Positions 48,458 to 57,177 of a stretch of 64,000 nucleotides of DNA are shown in pieces. The DNA lies in NCBI RefSeq assembly GCF_003201105.1, contig NZ_QICJ01000017.1, positions 1 to 64,000 of the forward strand. The letters are read 5' to 3'. The first letter of the stretch is position 1; each line of letters opens with the position of its first letter. This stretch comes from Dyella sp. AtDHG13 (lineage in GTDB: Bacteria > Pseudomonadota > Gammaproteobacteria > Xanthomonadales > Rhodanobacteraceae). The position numbers and the translations under genes are program-made. Below the pieces are notes generated by a model that saw only the letters and a program-made list of their open reading frames with translations, was not told the DNA's origin and searched no databases.

Positions 48458-49024
48458 TCAGTCCTGCCACAGATCCGCGACCTGGGTGAAAACGAAGAAT
48501 AGGTTGGTCGCCAAGGCCACGGCCGCGACGATGCCGCTTGTGCGGCGCCCGGCGAAGAAGCCGGCGACGACGAGCAGTATGTAGGCCGAGAAACCCAGGT
48601 ATCCCCAGGGGTTGAGCTTCGCATCCCAGAAGAAGATGGCTTCGCACAGCCCTTCCAGGTGAAACAGCGCGATGGCGATCAGTGCCCATCGGCCATCCCG
48701 GATGTAGATATCGCGGTGGTCGTCGCCCGGCTTGAGTTCGCTGAAGGGAAGAATCATCACCGCCGCGAACACCAGCAGTAGCGGCTGCATCATCATCATC
48801 AGGAACGAGGTGAAGGACCAATCCTGGTAGGTCTTGAGCTGCCGCAGCGACCACCAGGCGTCCATCGCGTCCAGGAAGATCACGGCCACCCACGCCAGCG
48901 AGACCCCGTAAAGGCGGGATATGTGCCGCGACCGCAAGGCGCAGGCGAGGCTGGTCAGGAGCCGTGTCACGGTCAGGCCGATCAGCATGCCGAAGACGAC
49001 GGTGACCCATTGGAAATTGGACAT
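48458..49024 (-). CDS. Hypothetical multi-pass membrane protein
   Basis: This 188-residue protein was not recognised. It has five or six hydrophobic helices (about residues 4-22, 40-53, 72-94, 112-130, 138-158 and 164-182) separated by short charged loops, including ELKPGDDHRDIYIRDGR between helices. It begins MSNFQWVTVVFGMLIGLTVTRLLTSLA, a pattern seen in uncharacterised inner-membrane proteins of proteobacteria. GGAG lies a few bases upstream of the ATG. It has no obvious partner gene. Confidence 0.68.
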   Translation of the reverse strand: MSNFQWVTVVFGMLIGLTVTRLLTSLACALRSRHISRLYGVSLAWVAVIFLDAMDAWWSLRQLKTYQDWSFTSFLMMMMQPLLLVFAAVMILPFSELKPGDDHRDIYIRDGRWALIAIALFHLEGLCEAIFFWDAKLNPWGYLGFSAYILLVVAGFFAGRRTSGIVAAVALATNLFFVFTQVADLWQD

Positions 49025-49144
49025 GGAGAGGAGTGGCGCGAAACGGATTCACGCCAGTGTGGTGATCGCCGCAGGGCGCAACCATCAGAGGGCTCGCAAA
49101 GTGCGGGATGGGCGCGGAAAGGCGGCGCGCCCTGCCGCGCGCGA

Positions 49145-49561
49145 TCACGTCTTGCAGAACCGGTTGGCGCGATACGCCTCAAGGCTGGGCACGGCGCCAT
49201 ACATGGTTTCGACGAAGGCGTTGCGTTCGTGCCACATCACTTCCATGTCCCACAGGCAGAACGAGTAGCGCGAAAGGTCTTCCACCCAGCCGGTGGCGTC
49301 CTGCGCCGCGACGGCGATGAACATCTCGTTGTCGTTGCCCCACCAGCCCAGCACCAGGTAGCGCGCGTTCGCCGCCTCATGGCAGATGGCGAAGGCCGGC
49401 GTGCTCCGCCAGGCGATGGGGCGCGCCTGTTTCATGGCGTGCAGGCGCGGCAGGTAGCGCGTGACGTCCACCGGCACGCTGGTCGCGGCGATGGTGTAGA
49501 CCTTGAGGCCGTCGGCATCGGTATCCGCGGGCAGGCTTTCGATGGGGCGGGGGCGATACAT
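49145..49561 (-). CDS. Hypothetical cytoplasmic protein
   Basis: This 138-residue soluble protein was not assigned to a family. It has YTIAATSVPVDVTRYLPRLHAMKQARPIAW, an aromatic-rich centre (ARYLVLGWWGNDNEMFIAV) and WVEDLSRYSFCLWDMEVMWHERNAFVETMY. The ATG at 49561 is supported by GGAGGA about 9 bases upstream; an ATG 27 bases earlier is less well placed. It has neither a signal peptide nor membrane helices. The pattern suggests a small stand-alone alpha/beta domain. Confidence 0.65.
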   Translation of the reverse strand: MYRPRPIESLPADTDADGLKVYTIAATSVPVDVTRYLPRLHAMKQARPIAWRSTPAFAICHEAANARYLVLGWWGNDNEMFIAVAAQDATGWVEDLSRYSFCLWDMEVMWHERNAFVETMYGAVPSLEAYRANRFCKT

Positions 49562-49758
49562 GCGATCCGTTCCTCCGGGGTGAGCCATGAGCGGCCGGCG
49601 CAGCGGCGAGCGATCGCGGTGATTGCACCACAGCCGTAGAGCCGTTTAAATGGCCCGTCCCGCCGATGGGGCCTGGCCTTGTCTCGTCGGCAGCCTCACC
49701 CGAGGCCGCTCGCATCGAAACGCTGTTCCCCTGTTCGTCCCTCGTGAAGGAGCAAGGT

Positions 49759-50610
49759 ATGGAGCGTTCGTCTTCGGCATCGGTCGTCACGCTTGCTGAC
49801 GACCGTGCCCTGCATTCCGCAGGCACCAGTCCACAGGTGCAAACGACCATCTCGCAGCAGTTCCTGGCGCTCAGCATGATCGGCTTGGGCGTGCTGGGCT
49901 TCATCTACGGCGACGTGGCCCTGGTGTGGCAGCACTTGCCCATTGAGCACATGCCGGGCGCGAAGGCGGTGGCTTATGCGTTCGCCGCGATTGAACTGGT
50001 CGCCGGCATCGGCCTGCTGCTGCGGCACTGGGCGAAAGCAGCATCGGCCCTGCTGGCCGCGTTCATGTTGATATGGGCGGTGTTGCTGAAGCTGCCGGCG
50101 GTGATCGTGGTGCCGTCGATGGAAGCGACGTGGCTGGGCCTGGGCGAGATCACCGTGATCCTTGCCGGCGCGTGGGTGCTGTTCGCCTCGCACATGGGCG
50201 AGCGGAACGGCTGGCTGCGCCACCTCACGGGACAGCGCGGCATTCGCGCGGCGCGCGTGCTGTTCGCGCTGTCGCTACCGACGATCGGCCTGTCCCACTT
50301 CATCTACAGCAAGCAGACGGTGGAACTGGTGCCGGCGTGGCTGCCTTATCCCATCGGCTGGGCGTACCTCACCGGCGCGTGCAGCATCGCCGCCTGCCTG
50401 GCGGTGCTGTTCGGCGTGCTGCCGCGGCTGGCCGCGCGCCTGGAAGCGGCGATGTTGTGGATCATCACCTTGCTGGTGTGGTTGCCGGTGCTGATCGCCA
50501 CGCACGGCGACCGCATGCCATGGACGGCGCTGGTGATCTCCGCCGCCATCGCCTGCGGTGCGTGGGTGGTGGCCGATTCGTACCGGCCGGCGCCCTCGTT
50601 GCGCGAGTGA
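49759..50610 (+). CDS. DoxX-like multi-pass membrane protein
   Basis: This 283-residue inner-membrane protein has about seven hydrophobic helices after a polar 30-residue N-terminus. Two similar halves (FLALSMIGLGVLGFIYGDVALVW and ARVLFALSLPTIGLSHFIYSKQTVELVPAWLP) look like tandem DoxX-type modules; the second contains the SHFIYSKQTVELVPAWLP motif frequent in DoxX-like proteins. Start and AAGGAG spacing of 6 bases are good. Its function is unknown. The facing gene encodes a carboxymuconolactone-decarboxylase-like protein. Confidence 0.68.
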   Translation: MERSSSASVVTLADDRALHSAGTSPQVQTTISQQFLALSMIGLGVLGFIYGDVALVWQHLPIEHMPGAKAVAYAFAAIELVAGIGLLLRHWAKAASALLAAFMLIWAVLLKLPAVIVVPSMEATWLGLGEITVILAGAWVLFASHMGERNGWLRHLTGQRGIRAARVLFALSLPTIGLSHFIYSKQTVELVPAWLPYPIGWAYLTGACSIAACLAVLFGVLPRLAARLEAAMLWIITLLVWLPVLIATHGDRMPWTALVISAAIACGAWVVADSYRPAPSLRE

Positions 50611-50614
50611 TGCT

Positions 50615-50962
50615 TTAGGTGGGCCGCTCTTCGTAGCCGTGCACGGCATCGAGTACGCGCGCGGAATACACCAGGGCCGCGCCGGCATTCATGGCCACGG
50701 CAACGCCGAGTGCTTCGGCGATTTCCGCATGCGACGCGCCCTGCTTCAGCGCCTCGGCGGTGTGCACGGTGATGCAACCGTCGCAGCGCGTGGTTACCGC
50801 CACGGCCAGCGAGATCAGCTCGCGCGTCTTGGCGTCCAGATGGCCGTTCTTGCTGTTGGCGTTGGACAGGGTCTGGTAGCCCGCGACGGTGTCGGGGCTC
50901 AGCTTGGCGATCTCGCCGATGCGGCCAAGCAGCTCTTTGCGATAGTCGGGCCAGTTCAGCAT
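50615..50962 (-). CDS. Carboxymuconolactone decarboxylase family (AhpD-like) protein
   Basis: This 115-residue helical protein has the AhpD-like redox motif in LAVAVTTRCDGCITVHTAEALKQGASHAEIAEAL: the pair Cys-X-X-Cys followed by a histidine four residues on. The family includes alkylhydroperoxidase D and carboxymuconolactone decarboxylase; the CxxC-His arrangement favours a peroxidase-like redox role. GAGGAG 6 bases upstream supports the ATG at 50962. Length is normal for a single-domain member. Confidence 0.85.
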   Translation of the reverse strand: MLNWPDYRKELLGRIGEIAKLSPDTVAGYQTLSNANSKNGHLDAKTRELISLAVAVTTRCDGCITVHTAEALKQGASHAEIAEALGVAVAMNAGAALVYSARVLDAVHGYEERPT

Positions 50963-51076
50963 GGGGCTCTCCTCGGTGTGGATCGCACCCTCCCCTGCCA
51001 AAGGCACGATAGCGGCGATGCTGCGCCTCCCGGCGTCCCGCGTGAATACCCCGATGGTTGAATGCCGAACGGCCAG

Positions 51077-51798
51077 TCAGGCCTTGATGGCGGGCGCACG
51101 CGCCAGCGCCCACACATCCACGCGCTGCACGCCCGCCCGCCGCAGCACGCGGGCGCACTCGGCCAAGGTGGCGCCGGTGGTCATGACGTCATCGAGCAGG
51201 GCGACGTGGTCGGGCCAGGCGACGTGCTCGCGCGCGACGAACGAGCCGCGCACATTCCTGCGCCGCTGCAGGGCGCCCAGCTCGGTCTGGGCGGCGGTGG
51301 GACGCTGTCGGATCAGCACATCGCGGCGCAGCGTGACGCCTAGACGCTTCGCCAGCGGCCGCGCCAGTTCCAGCGCCTGGTTGTAGCCGCGCTGGCGCAG
51401 GCGGTCCACGTGCAGCGGCACGGGCACGAGCCAGGCGGGCAACGCGTCCGGCGCGGGTTCGCGCAGCCATAGCGTGGAGAGCGCGCGGCCGCAGGCGAGA
51501 TTCGCGCTGAACTTGAAGCGCGATTCCAGCCGATCCAGCGGCCACGCATAGCGGAACGGCACCCAGGCCGCACCCAGGGCGGTGCGCGGCGCTGGCATTG
51601 GCCGCAGAGGGCGGCGGGTTCCGGCAACGGCAGGGCGCAACGGGCGCAGCAGATGCGGTTGCGCGGCAGTTCGCCGGCGCAGTCGCGGCAGAGATCCAGC
51701 CCATCGTCGCCGGCCGCGCCGCACAGCAGGCATCGGCAGGGAAGCACGAAATTCCGCAGCGCCCCAACTAGCGGCCGACCGAGGGAAAGCGCGTCCAT
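51077..51798 (-). pseudogene. comF: ComF family phosphoribosyltransferase-like protein, frameshifted
   Basis: The first frame gives the zinc-finger N-terminus (LPCRCLLCGAAGDDGLDLCRDCAGELPRNRICCARCALPLP...CGQCQRRAPPW), and a second frame continues with the phosphoribosyltransferase part (WVPFRYAWPLDRLESRFKFS ... VPVPLHVDRLRQRGYNQALELARPLAKRLG ... HVALLDDVMTTGATLAECARVLRRAG). The shift needed is one base and lies at about 51565-51595, in a GC-rich run. ComF proteins take part in DNA uptake in competent bacteria. Everything on both sides is intact, so this is either a recent loss of one base or a sequencing error. Confidence 0.8.
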
Positions 51799-51811
51799 GC
51801 GCGGTATGCCG

Positions 51812-52018
51812 TCAGGCCTTGGGCTTGAACATGGCCGCGTCGAGGATCGACCACAGGTGGATGATCCAGCCCAGCCACACGATCCACAGGATCGCCGCCA
51901 GCACGAACATCACCAGGGCGATCCAGAAACGGCCCTGCACCAGCTGCCCCAGGCCGGGGATGAAGAAACTGCAGATGGCTGCGAGCACATTGCCCGCGCT
52001 GCCCTGTCCCGCGCTCAT
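51812..52018 (-). CDS. Small TM2-like membrane protein
   Basis: This 68-residue protein has a first helix with FFIPGLGQLVQGRF, the pattern of TM2-domain proteins, then a long hydrophobic segment (ALVMFVLAAILWIVWLGWIIHLWSILDAA). The ATG at 52018 has GGGAG 8 bases upstream. It lies 13 bases before the comF gene start on the same strand, so they may share a transcript. Function is unknown. Confidence 0.72.
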   Translation of the reverse strand: MSAGQGSAGNVLAAICSFFIPGLGQLVQGRFWIALVMFVLAAILWIVWLGWIIHLWSILDAAMFKPKA

Positions 52019-52078
52019 GCCGACCACTCCCACTGGATGAATGAGCCGATGGTAGCGGCAGCCATACGTCCGCGCATC

Positions 52079-52109
52079 GTCAACCAAAATTGGTCAACCA
52101 AAGTTGACA
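52079..52109 (+). promoter_or_regulatory. Tandem 14-bp repeat overlapping the predicted bioB -35 box
   Basis: GTCAACCAAAATTG and GTCAACCAAAGTTG are direct repeats in tandem (52079-52092 and 52093-52106). Each is itself an interrupted palindrome CAAC-N4-(A/G)TTG. TTGACA (52104-52109) starts in the second unit and would serve as -35; the -10 is weak (near 52126). This looks like an operator for a biotin-responsive or other repressor; the E. coli BirA site does not match it. Confidence 0.55.
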
Positions 52110-52163
52110 AGCCGGACCCCGCTGTCACACTGTCGCGCATTCCCCATCCCCAGAGCTGTCGCC

Positions 52164-53204
52164 ATGGCCCACCCGATCCGCCACGACTGGACGCGCGAGG
52201 AAGTCGCCGCGCTGTTCGCGCTGCCGTTCAACGAGCTGCTGCATCGCGCGCACTCCGTGCACCGCGAACACCACGACCCGAATGCGGTGCAGGTGTCCAC
52301 CCTGCTCTCCATCAAGACCGGCGGCTGCCCGGAAGACTGCGCGTATTGCCCGCAGGCCGCGCGCTACGACACCGGCGTGCAGGCGCAGAAGCTGATGAGC
52401 GTGGACGCCGTGGTGGCACGCGCAAAGGCCGCGAAGGACGCCGGCGCCAGCCGCTTCTGCATGGGCGCCGCGTGGCGCAGCCCGAAGGACCGCGACGTGG
52501 AGAAGGTGGCCGAAATCGTGCGCGCCGTGAAGGGCCTGGGCCTGGAAACCTGCGCCACCCTGGGCATGCTCAACGGTGCGCAGGCGAAGACGCTGAAGAA
52601 CGCGGGCCTGGACTACTACAACCACAACCTGGACACCGCGCCGGAGTTCTACGGCGAGATCATCCACACGCGCCAGTACCAGGATCGCCTGGACACGCTG
52701 GAACACGTGCGCGAGGCGGGCCTGAAGACCTGTTGCGGTGGCATCGTGGGCATGGGCGAGACGCGCGACCAGCGCGCCGGCCTGCTGCAGACCCTGGCCA
52801 ACCTGCCGGAGCACCCCGAGTCGGTGCCGATCAACCAGCTGGTGCAGGTGGAAGGCACGCCGCTCAACGGCACCGAAGCGATCGACCCGTTCGACTTCGT
52901 GCGCACCATTGCCGTGGCGCGCATCCTGATGCCGGCCTCGATGGTGCGCCTGTCCGCCGGCCGCCAGCAGATGGACGACGCCGTGCAAGCGCTGTGCTTC
53001 TTCGCCGGCGCCAACTCCATCTTCTACGGCGAGAAGCTGCTCACCACCGGCAACCCGGACGTGGAACATGACCGCCAGCTGTTCAAGCGCCTGAACCTGC
53101 ATGCGCTGGAAGTGGTGGAAGAGAGCGAGACGGTGCATGCGGATATTCTGGAAACGGAAGCGGGTGGCTGCGGGTCCGGTTGTGGTTGTGGTGTTGCGGC
53201 ATAA
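52164..53204 (+). CDS. bioB: Biotin synthase
   Basis: This 346-residue radical SAM enzyme inserts sulfur into dethiobiotin. The [4Fe-4S] cysteines are Cys55, Cys59 and Cys62 in [66 protein letters not shown] and [25 protein letters not shown] follow. The tail is rich in Gly and Cys ([13 protein letters not shown]), possibly an extra metal-binding end. The ATG at 52164 is the family start; an in-frame ATG 60 bases upstream falls in the control region and was rejected. Confidence 0.95.
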   Translation: MAHPIRHDWTREEVAALFALPFNELLHRAHSVHREHHDPNAVQVSTLLSIKTGGCPEDCAYCPQAARYDTGVQAQKLMSVDAVVARAKAAKDAGASRFCMGAAWRSPKDRDVEKVAEIVRAVKGLGLETCATLGMLNGAQAKTLKNAGLDYYNHNLDTAPEFYGEIIHTRQYQDRLDTLEHVREAGLKTCCGGIVGMGETRDQRAGLLQTLANLPEHPESVPINQLVQVEGTPLNGTEAIDPFDFVRTIAVARILMPASMVRLSAGRQQMDDAVQALCFFAGANSIFYGEKLLTTGNPDVEHDRQLFKRLNLHALEVVEESETVHADILETEAGGCGSGCGCGVAA

Positions 53205-53232
53205 GCAACCAGAACTCATGCGCCACCACGAT

Positions 53233-53334
53233 CGTCATTCCCGCGGAAGCGGGAATCCAGTGCCTTTTCAACGGTAGAGCCAAGGCGCTGGATCCCCGCT
53301 CTCGCCCCCTTTTGCGGGGTCCACGGGGATGACG
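53233..53334. repeat. REP family A pair with degenerate second arm
   Basis: CGTCATTCCCGCGGAAGCGGGAATCCAGTG is followed by GCGCTGGATCCCCGC...GCGGGGTCCACGGGGATGACG, an expanded and imperfect partner. It lies between bioB and bioF. Confidence 0.7.
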
Positions 53335-53361
53335 CCATGTTGTGACATTTACACGACCCAC

Positions 53362-54543
53362 ATGCCCCGGCCCTCACTCACCGAACGACTTGCCCAGCAC
53401 AGCGCCGAACGCGCGCGTGCTGGACTGCTGCGACGCCTGCACACCATCGAACAAACCGATGGCCCGTGGGTCTGGCGCAACGGGCGCCAGCTGCTCTCCT
53501 TCTGCAGCAACGACTACCTCGGCCTTGCGCAGCATCCCGTGCTGGTCGACGCGCTCAAGCGCGCCGCCGACAGCGATGGCGTCGGCAGCGGCTCCGCACA
53601 TCTGATCTGCGGCCATCGTTCCGTACATGCCGCGCTGGAAGAAGCTCTGGCGGAATGGACGGGACGCGAGCGCGCGCTGCTGTTCTCCACCGGCTACATG
53701 GCCAACCTCGGCGTGATGCAGGCGCTGCTGCAACGCGATGACGTGTGCGTGCAGGACAAGCTCAACCACGCCTGCCTGATCGATGGCGCGCAGTTGGCCG
53801 GCGCGGAACTGAAGCGCTATCCGCATGCCGACGTCGATGCCGCCGCGCGCCAGCTGTCCGCGCGCCCGGAAGCCGGCGCGCTGCTCGCCACCGATGGCGT
53901 GTTCAGCATGGACGGCGACGTTGCGCCACTGCGCGAACTGGCAGCGTTGTGTCAGCGCGAGAGCGCGAGCTTGATGGTGGACGATGCGCACGGCCTGGGC
54001 GTGTTCGGCGTGCGGGGCGAAGGCAGCGTCGCCGATGCCGGGCTTTCGGCACACGACGTGCCCGTGCTGATGGCGACGCTGGGCAAGGCGCTGGGCTGCA
54101 GCGGCGCGTTTGTCGCCGGCTCCGCCGAACTGATCGACGGATTGGTGCAGTCGGCGCGCACGTATATCTATACGACCGCCATGCCTCCCGCGCTCGCCGC
54201 CGCGACACTGGCCGCCGTGCGCCTGGCGCAGTCCGACGGCTGGCGGCGCGAGAAACTCCGTGCGCTGATCGCCCGCTTCCGCGCGGGCGCAGCCCAGCTC
54301 GGCCTGCCGCTGATGCCTTCGCCCACCGCCATCCAGCCGCTGCTGCTGGGCGACGCCACGGCGGCGCTGGTGGCCTCCGAAGCCTTGGAACGCGAGGGTT
54401 TCCTGGTTACTGCGATCCGTCCGCCCACGGTGCCGCAGGGCAAGGCCCGGCTGCGCATCACGCTGTCGGCAGCCCACGAGGAAGGCGACGTGGACCGACT
54501 GCTGGAGTCCCTGTCCCGGGTCCCGATGGGCCGCCCCGTATAA
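53362..54543 (+). CDS. bioF: 8-Amino-7-oxononanoate synthase
   Basis: This 393-residue PLP enzyme condenses pimeloyl-ACP with alanine. [16 protein letters not shown] (residues 44-59), [51 protein letters not shown] and the PLP lysine Lys242 in [12 protein letters not shown] define the alpha-oxoamine synthase family. ATG 53362 matches the family start, but no strong ribosome-binding site precedes it. The gene ends one base into the next start, forming a unit with trhO, bioH and bioC. Confidence 0.93.
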   Translation: MPRPSLTERLAQHSAERARAGLLRRLHTIEQTDGPWVWRNGRQLLSFCSNDYLGLAQHPVLVDALKRAADSDGVGSGSAHLICGHRSVHAALEEALAEWTGRERALLFSTGYMANLGVMQALLQRDDVCVQDKLNHACLIDGAQLAGAELKRYPHADVDAAARQLSARPEAGALLATDGVFSMDGDVAPLRELAALCQRESASLMVDDAHGLGVFGVRGEGSVADAGLSAHDVPVLMATLGKALGCSGAFVAGSAELIDGLVQSARTYIYTTAMPPALAAATLAAVRLAQSDGWRREKLRALIARFRAGAAQLGLPLMPSPTAIQPLLLGDATAALVASEALEREGFLVTAIRPPTVPQGKARLRITLSAAHEEGDVDRLLESLSRVPMGRPV

Positions 54544-54572
54544 TGGCCGCCTTGCCGTCGTTCCTCCCCGCC

Positions 54573-55442
54573 ATGTCGATCATCAACCTCTCCGCGTACC
54601 GCTTCGTCAGCCTGGACGACTTGCCGGCCCTGCGCGAACGCATCCTCGAACGCTGCGAAGCGCTGGCGCTGAAAGGCACCATCCTGCTCGCGCCCGAGGG
54701 CATCAACCTGTTTCTCGCCGGCCCGCGCGAACCCATCGATGCCTTCATGGACTGGCTGCGCACCGACGCGCGCTTCGCCGGGCTGGAGCCGAAGGAATCG
54801 ATCTCCGACACGGTGCCGTTCGGCCGCATGCGCGTGCGACTGAAGAAGGAGATCATCACCATGCGCATGCCCACCATCCGCCCCGAAGGCGGCCGCGCGC
54901 CCTCCGTCGCGCCCGTGACGCTGCAGCGCTGGCTCGCGCAGGGACACGACGACGATGGCCGCGAAGTAGTGCTGCTCGATACGCGCAACGACTACGAAAC
55001 CGATGTCGGCCTGTTCGAGAACGCGGTGGACTACCGCATCGCCAGCTTCACCGAATTCCCCGCCGCCCTCGCCGCCGACCGCGCACGCTTCGAGAACAAG
55101 ACGGTGGTGTCGTACTGCACCGGCGGCATCCGCTGCGAAAAGGCCACGCTGCATATGCAGGACATCGGCATCGAGCACGTGTATCAGTTGGAAGGCGGCA
55201 TCCTGAAGTATTTCGAGGAAACCGACGGCGCGCACTGGAACGGCGGTTGCTTCGTGTTCGACGGGCGCGGTGCGGTGGACAAGGAGCTCGCGCCCGCCGC
55301 ACTGCTCCCTCTCCCCGCCGGGGAGAGGGCTGGGGTGAGGGGTCAATCTAGCGAACAGCTCGCACGGAAAGACGCTTCCGCAAGCACCCACCACTCACCC
55401 CAACCCTCTCCCCAACGGGGAGAGGGAGCACACAGCGCATGA
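54573..55442 (+). CDS. trhO: tRNA uridine(34) hydroxylase TrhO with repeat-derived tail
   Basis: This 289-residue rhodanese-domain protein (family UPF0176) hydroxylates uridine 34 of certain tRNAs. [23 protein letters not shown] and [17 protein letters not shown] mark the N-terminal domain, and [15 protein letters not shown] carries the rhodanese cysteine Cys182. ATG 54573 is the family-like start; ATG 54543, overlapping bioF, would add 10 residues. After about residue 243 the tail ([15 protein letters not shown] ... [16 protein letters not shown]) is encoded by the family B repeat. The stop overlaps bioH. The gene interrupts an otherwise biotin-only operon. Confidence 0.85.
   Translation: MSIINLSAYRFVSLDDLPALRERILERCEALALKGTILLAPEGINLFLAGPREPIDAFMDWLRTDARFAGLEPKESISDTVPFGRMRVRLKKEIITMRMPTIRPEGGRAPSVAPVTLQRWLAQGHDDDGREVVLLDTRNDYETDVGLFENAVDYRIASFTEFPAALAADRARFENKTVVSYCTGGIRCEKATLHMQDIGIEHVYQLEGGILKYFEETDGAHWNGGCFVFDGRGAVDKELAPAALLPLPAGERAGVRGQSSEQLARKDASASTHHSPQPSPQRGEGAHSA
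55305..55428. repeat. CCTCTCCCC/GGGGAGAGG repeat (family B) inside trhO
   Basis: CTCCCTCTCCCCGCCGGGGAGAGGG and CCCTCTCCCCAACGGGGAGAGGGAG flank about 70 bases, with GGGGTGAGGGG and CCACTCACCCC inside. Copy of the element at 32594-32727. Here it lies in frame in the 3' end of trhO and is translated. Confidence 0.85.
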
Positions 55443-56209
55443 ACCTCCACATCGAAACCCACGGCCACGGCGAGATCCCCGTGGTGATCCTCCACGGCTG
55501 GGCCATGCATGGCGGCATGATGGAGCCCTTGTGCGAGGTGCTGGCTGATCGCTGCACCATGCACGTGGTCGATCTGCCGGGCCACGGCTATTCGCGCGAC
55601 AGCAGCTTGCCGCTGGAACCCTCCGCCTGCGTGCAGGCGATTGCGGAGCGCACGCCGCCGGGCATCTGGATCGGCTGGTCGCTGGGCGGCCTGATCGCCA
55701 TGACAGCCGCCATCGAACATCCGCAGCATGCGCGCGCGCTGGGCGTGATCGACGGCACGCCGAAATTCTCGCGTGGCGAGGACTGGCCGCACGGCAGCGA
55801 TCCCAAGCTGGTGCGCCAGCTCGCCACCGACCTGGAAACCGACTACCACGGCACGCTGGAACGCTTCATCGCCCTGGAGGCGATGGGCAGCCGCGACCCG
55901 ATGGCGGAAGTGCGCCACCTGCGCGCGTTGATCTTCCAGCGCGGCGAACCCAACCTGCGCGTGCTGCAGGAAGGTATCCGCATTCTCGAAGCCACCGACC
56001 GCCGCGCGGACCTCGCCGGCCTCGCCGTACCGAGCGCATGGATCGTGGGCCATCGCGACCGCATCGTGCCACCGCCCGCCATGGCGTGGTCGGCCGCGCA
56101 GGCGCACGGCACGTACACGGAAATCGCGCATGCCGGGCATGCGCCGTTCTTCGGCTATGCCGGCGACGTCGCGAACGCGCTGACGCCGCTGCTGGACAGC
56201 TTTTCATGA
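55439..56209 (+). CDS. bioH: Pimeloyl-ACP methyl ester esterase
   Basis: This 256-residue alpha/beta-hydrolase releases methanol from pimeloyl-ACP methyl ester, freeing pimeloyl-ACP for Bio[18 protein letters not shown] opens the fold, [11 protein letters not shown] contains the nucleophile Ser81, [10 protein letters not shown] the acid, and [11 protein letters not shown] the catalytic histidine. The ATG overlaps the trhO stop, and its own stop overlaps bioC, so the last three genes are coupled. Confidence 0.92.
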   Translation: MNLHIETHGHGEIPVVILHGWAMHGGMMEPLCEVLADRCTMHVVDLPGHGYSRDSSLPLEPSACVQAIAERTPPGIWIGWSLGGLIAMTAAIEHPQHARALGVIDGTPKFSRGEDWPHGSDPKLVRQLATDLETDYHGTLERFIALEAMGSRDPMAEVRHLRALIFQRGEPNLRVLQEGIRILEATDRRADLAGLAVPSAWIVGHRDRIVPPPAMAWSAAQAHGTYTEIAHAGHAPFFGYAGDVANALTPLLDSFS

Positions 56210-57087
56210 CCGACTCGCATTTCGACCGCCAGCAGGTGCGCCGCAATTTCGGCCGCGCGGCGGACACCTACGAACAGCACGACGCCCTGCAGCGCGAAGT
56301 GCAGACGCTGCTGCTGGATCGCCTGGGCTTCTATCTGGAAGCACCCGAGCGCGTGATCGACGTCGGCGCGGGCACGGGCCGCGGTACGGCGCTGCTGCGC
56401 AAGCGCTATCCGAAGGCGCAGGTGATCGCGATGGACCTGGCGCTGCCGATGCTGCGCACAGCGAAGAAAAACAACAGCTGGCTGAAGCCGTTCCAGCGCG
56501 TGTGCGCGGAAGCCACGGCGTTGCCATTGCCCGACCACAGCGTGGACGTGCTGCATTCCAACCTGTGCTTCCAATGGATCGACGACCTGCCCGCACTGTT
56601 CGGCGAATGCGTGCGCGTGCTCAAGCCCGGCGGCCTGCTGGTGTTCTCCACCTTCGGCCCCGATACCTTGAAGGAACTGCGCGCCGCCTGGGCGGAGGCC
56701 GACCAGCAGCCGCACGTCAGCCGCTTCCTGGACATGCACGACCTGGGCGACGCGATGATCAACGCGGGCCTGCGCGATCCCGTACTCGATGTGGACCGCT
56801 ACACCCTCACCTACAGCGAGCCGCGCCTGCTGCTCAAGGAACTGCAGGGCCTGGGCGCCACCAACGCCGACCGCGAGCGCGAGCGGCACCTGCTCGGCAA
56901 GAAACACTATCAGCGCATGCTGGCCGCGTACGAAACGATGCGCGTGGACGGCCGCATCCCCGCGACCTGGGAAGTGGTCACCGCGCACGCATGGGGACCG
57001 CCGCCGGGACAATCGCGCCGCATGGCGGGCGGCGGTGAGATGGCGAGCTTCTCCATCGATAGCCTGCGTGGTTCGCGGCGACGATAG
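56206..57087 (+). CDS. bioC: Malonyl-ACP O-methyltransferase
   Basis: This 293-residue SAM methyltransferase starts the pimelate branch of biotin synthesis by methylating malonyl-ACP. FDRQQVRRNFGRAADTYEQHDALQREV is the BioC N-terminus, VIDVGAGTGRGTALL (50-64) motif I, and SVDVLHSNLCFQWIDDLPALFGECVRVLKPGGLLVFSTFGPDTLKEL the post-I and motif III region. It closes the biotin cluster; bioA and bioD are not in this window. A near-perfect 28-bp inverted repeat follows its stop. Confidence 0.93.
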   Translation: MTDSHFDRQQVRRNFGRAADTYEQHDALQREVQTLLLDRLGFYLEAPERVIDVGAGTGRGTALLRKRYPKAQVIAMDLALPMLRTAKKNNSWLKPFQRVCAEATALPLPDHSVDVLHSNLCFQWIDDLPALFGECVRVLKPGGLLVFSTFGPDTLKELRAAWAEADQQPHVSRFLDMHDLGDAMINAGLRDPVLDVDRYTLTYSEPRLLLKELQGLGATNADRERERHLLGKKHYQRMLAAYETMRVDGRIPATWEVVTAHAWGPPPGQSRRMAGGGEMASFSIDSLRGSRRR

Positions 57088-57095
57088 AGCGAGAA

Positions 57096-57169
57096 GTGAG
57101 TGAAGAGGAGTGAGAAGTGAGAGAAGAGCAACACGCCACCACTCTCACTTCTCACTCCTCTTTACTCAC
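57096..57169. terminator. 28-bp purine-rich inverted repeat between bioC and tag
   Basis: Arms at 57096-57123 and 57142-57169 pair over 28 positions with one G-T mismatch, around an 18-base loop. The left arm is almost wholly A and G (for example GAGTGAAGAGGAGTGAG), the right arm C and T. It lies between convergent genes and probably acts as a bidirectional terminator, but the size, sequence bias and lack of a T-run are unusual. Confidence 0.65.
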
Positions 57170-57177
57170 TCCTGCCC

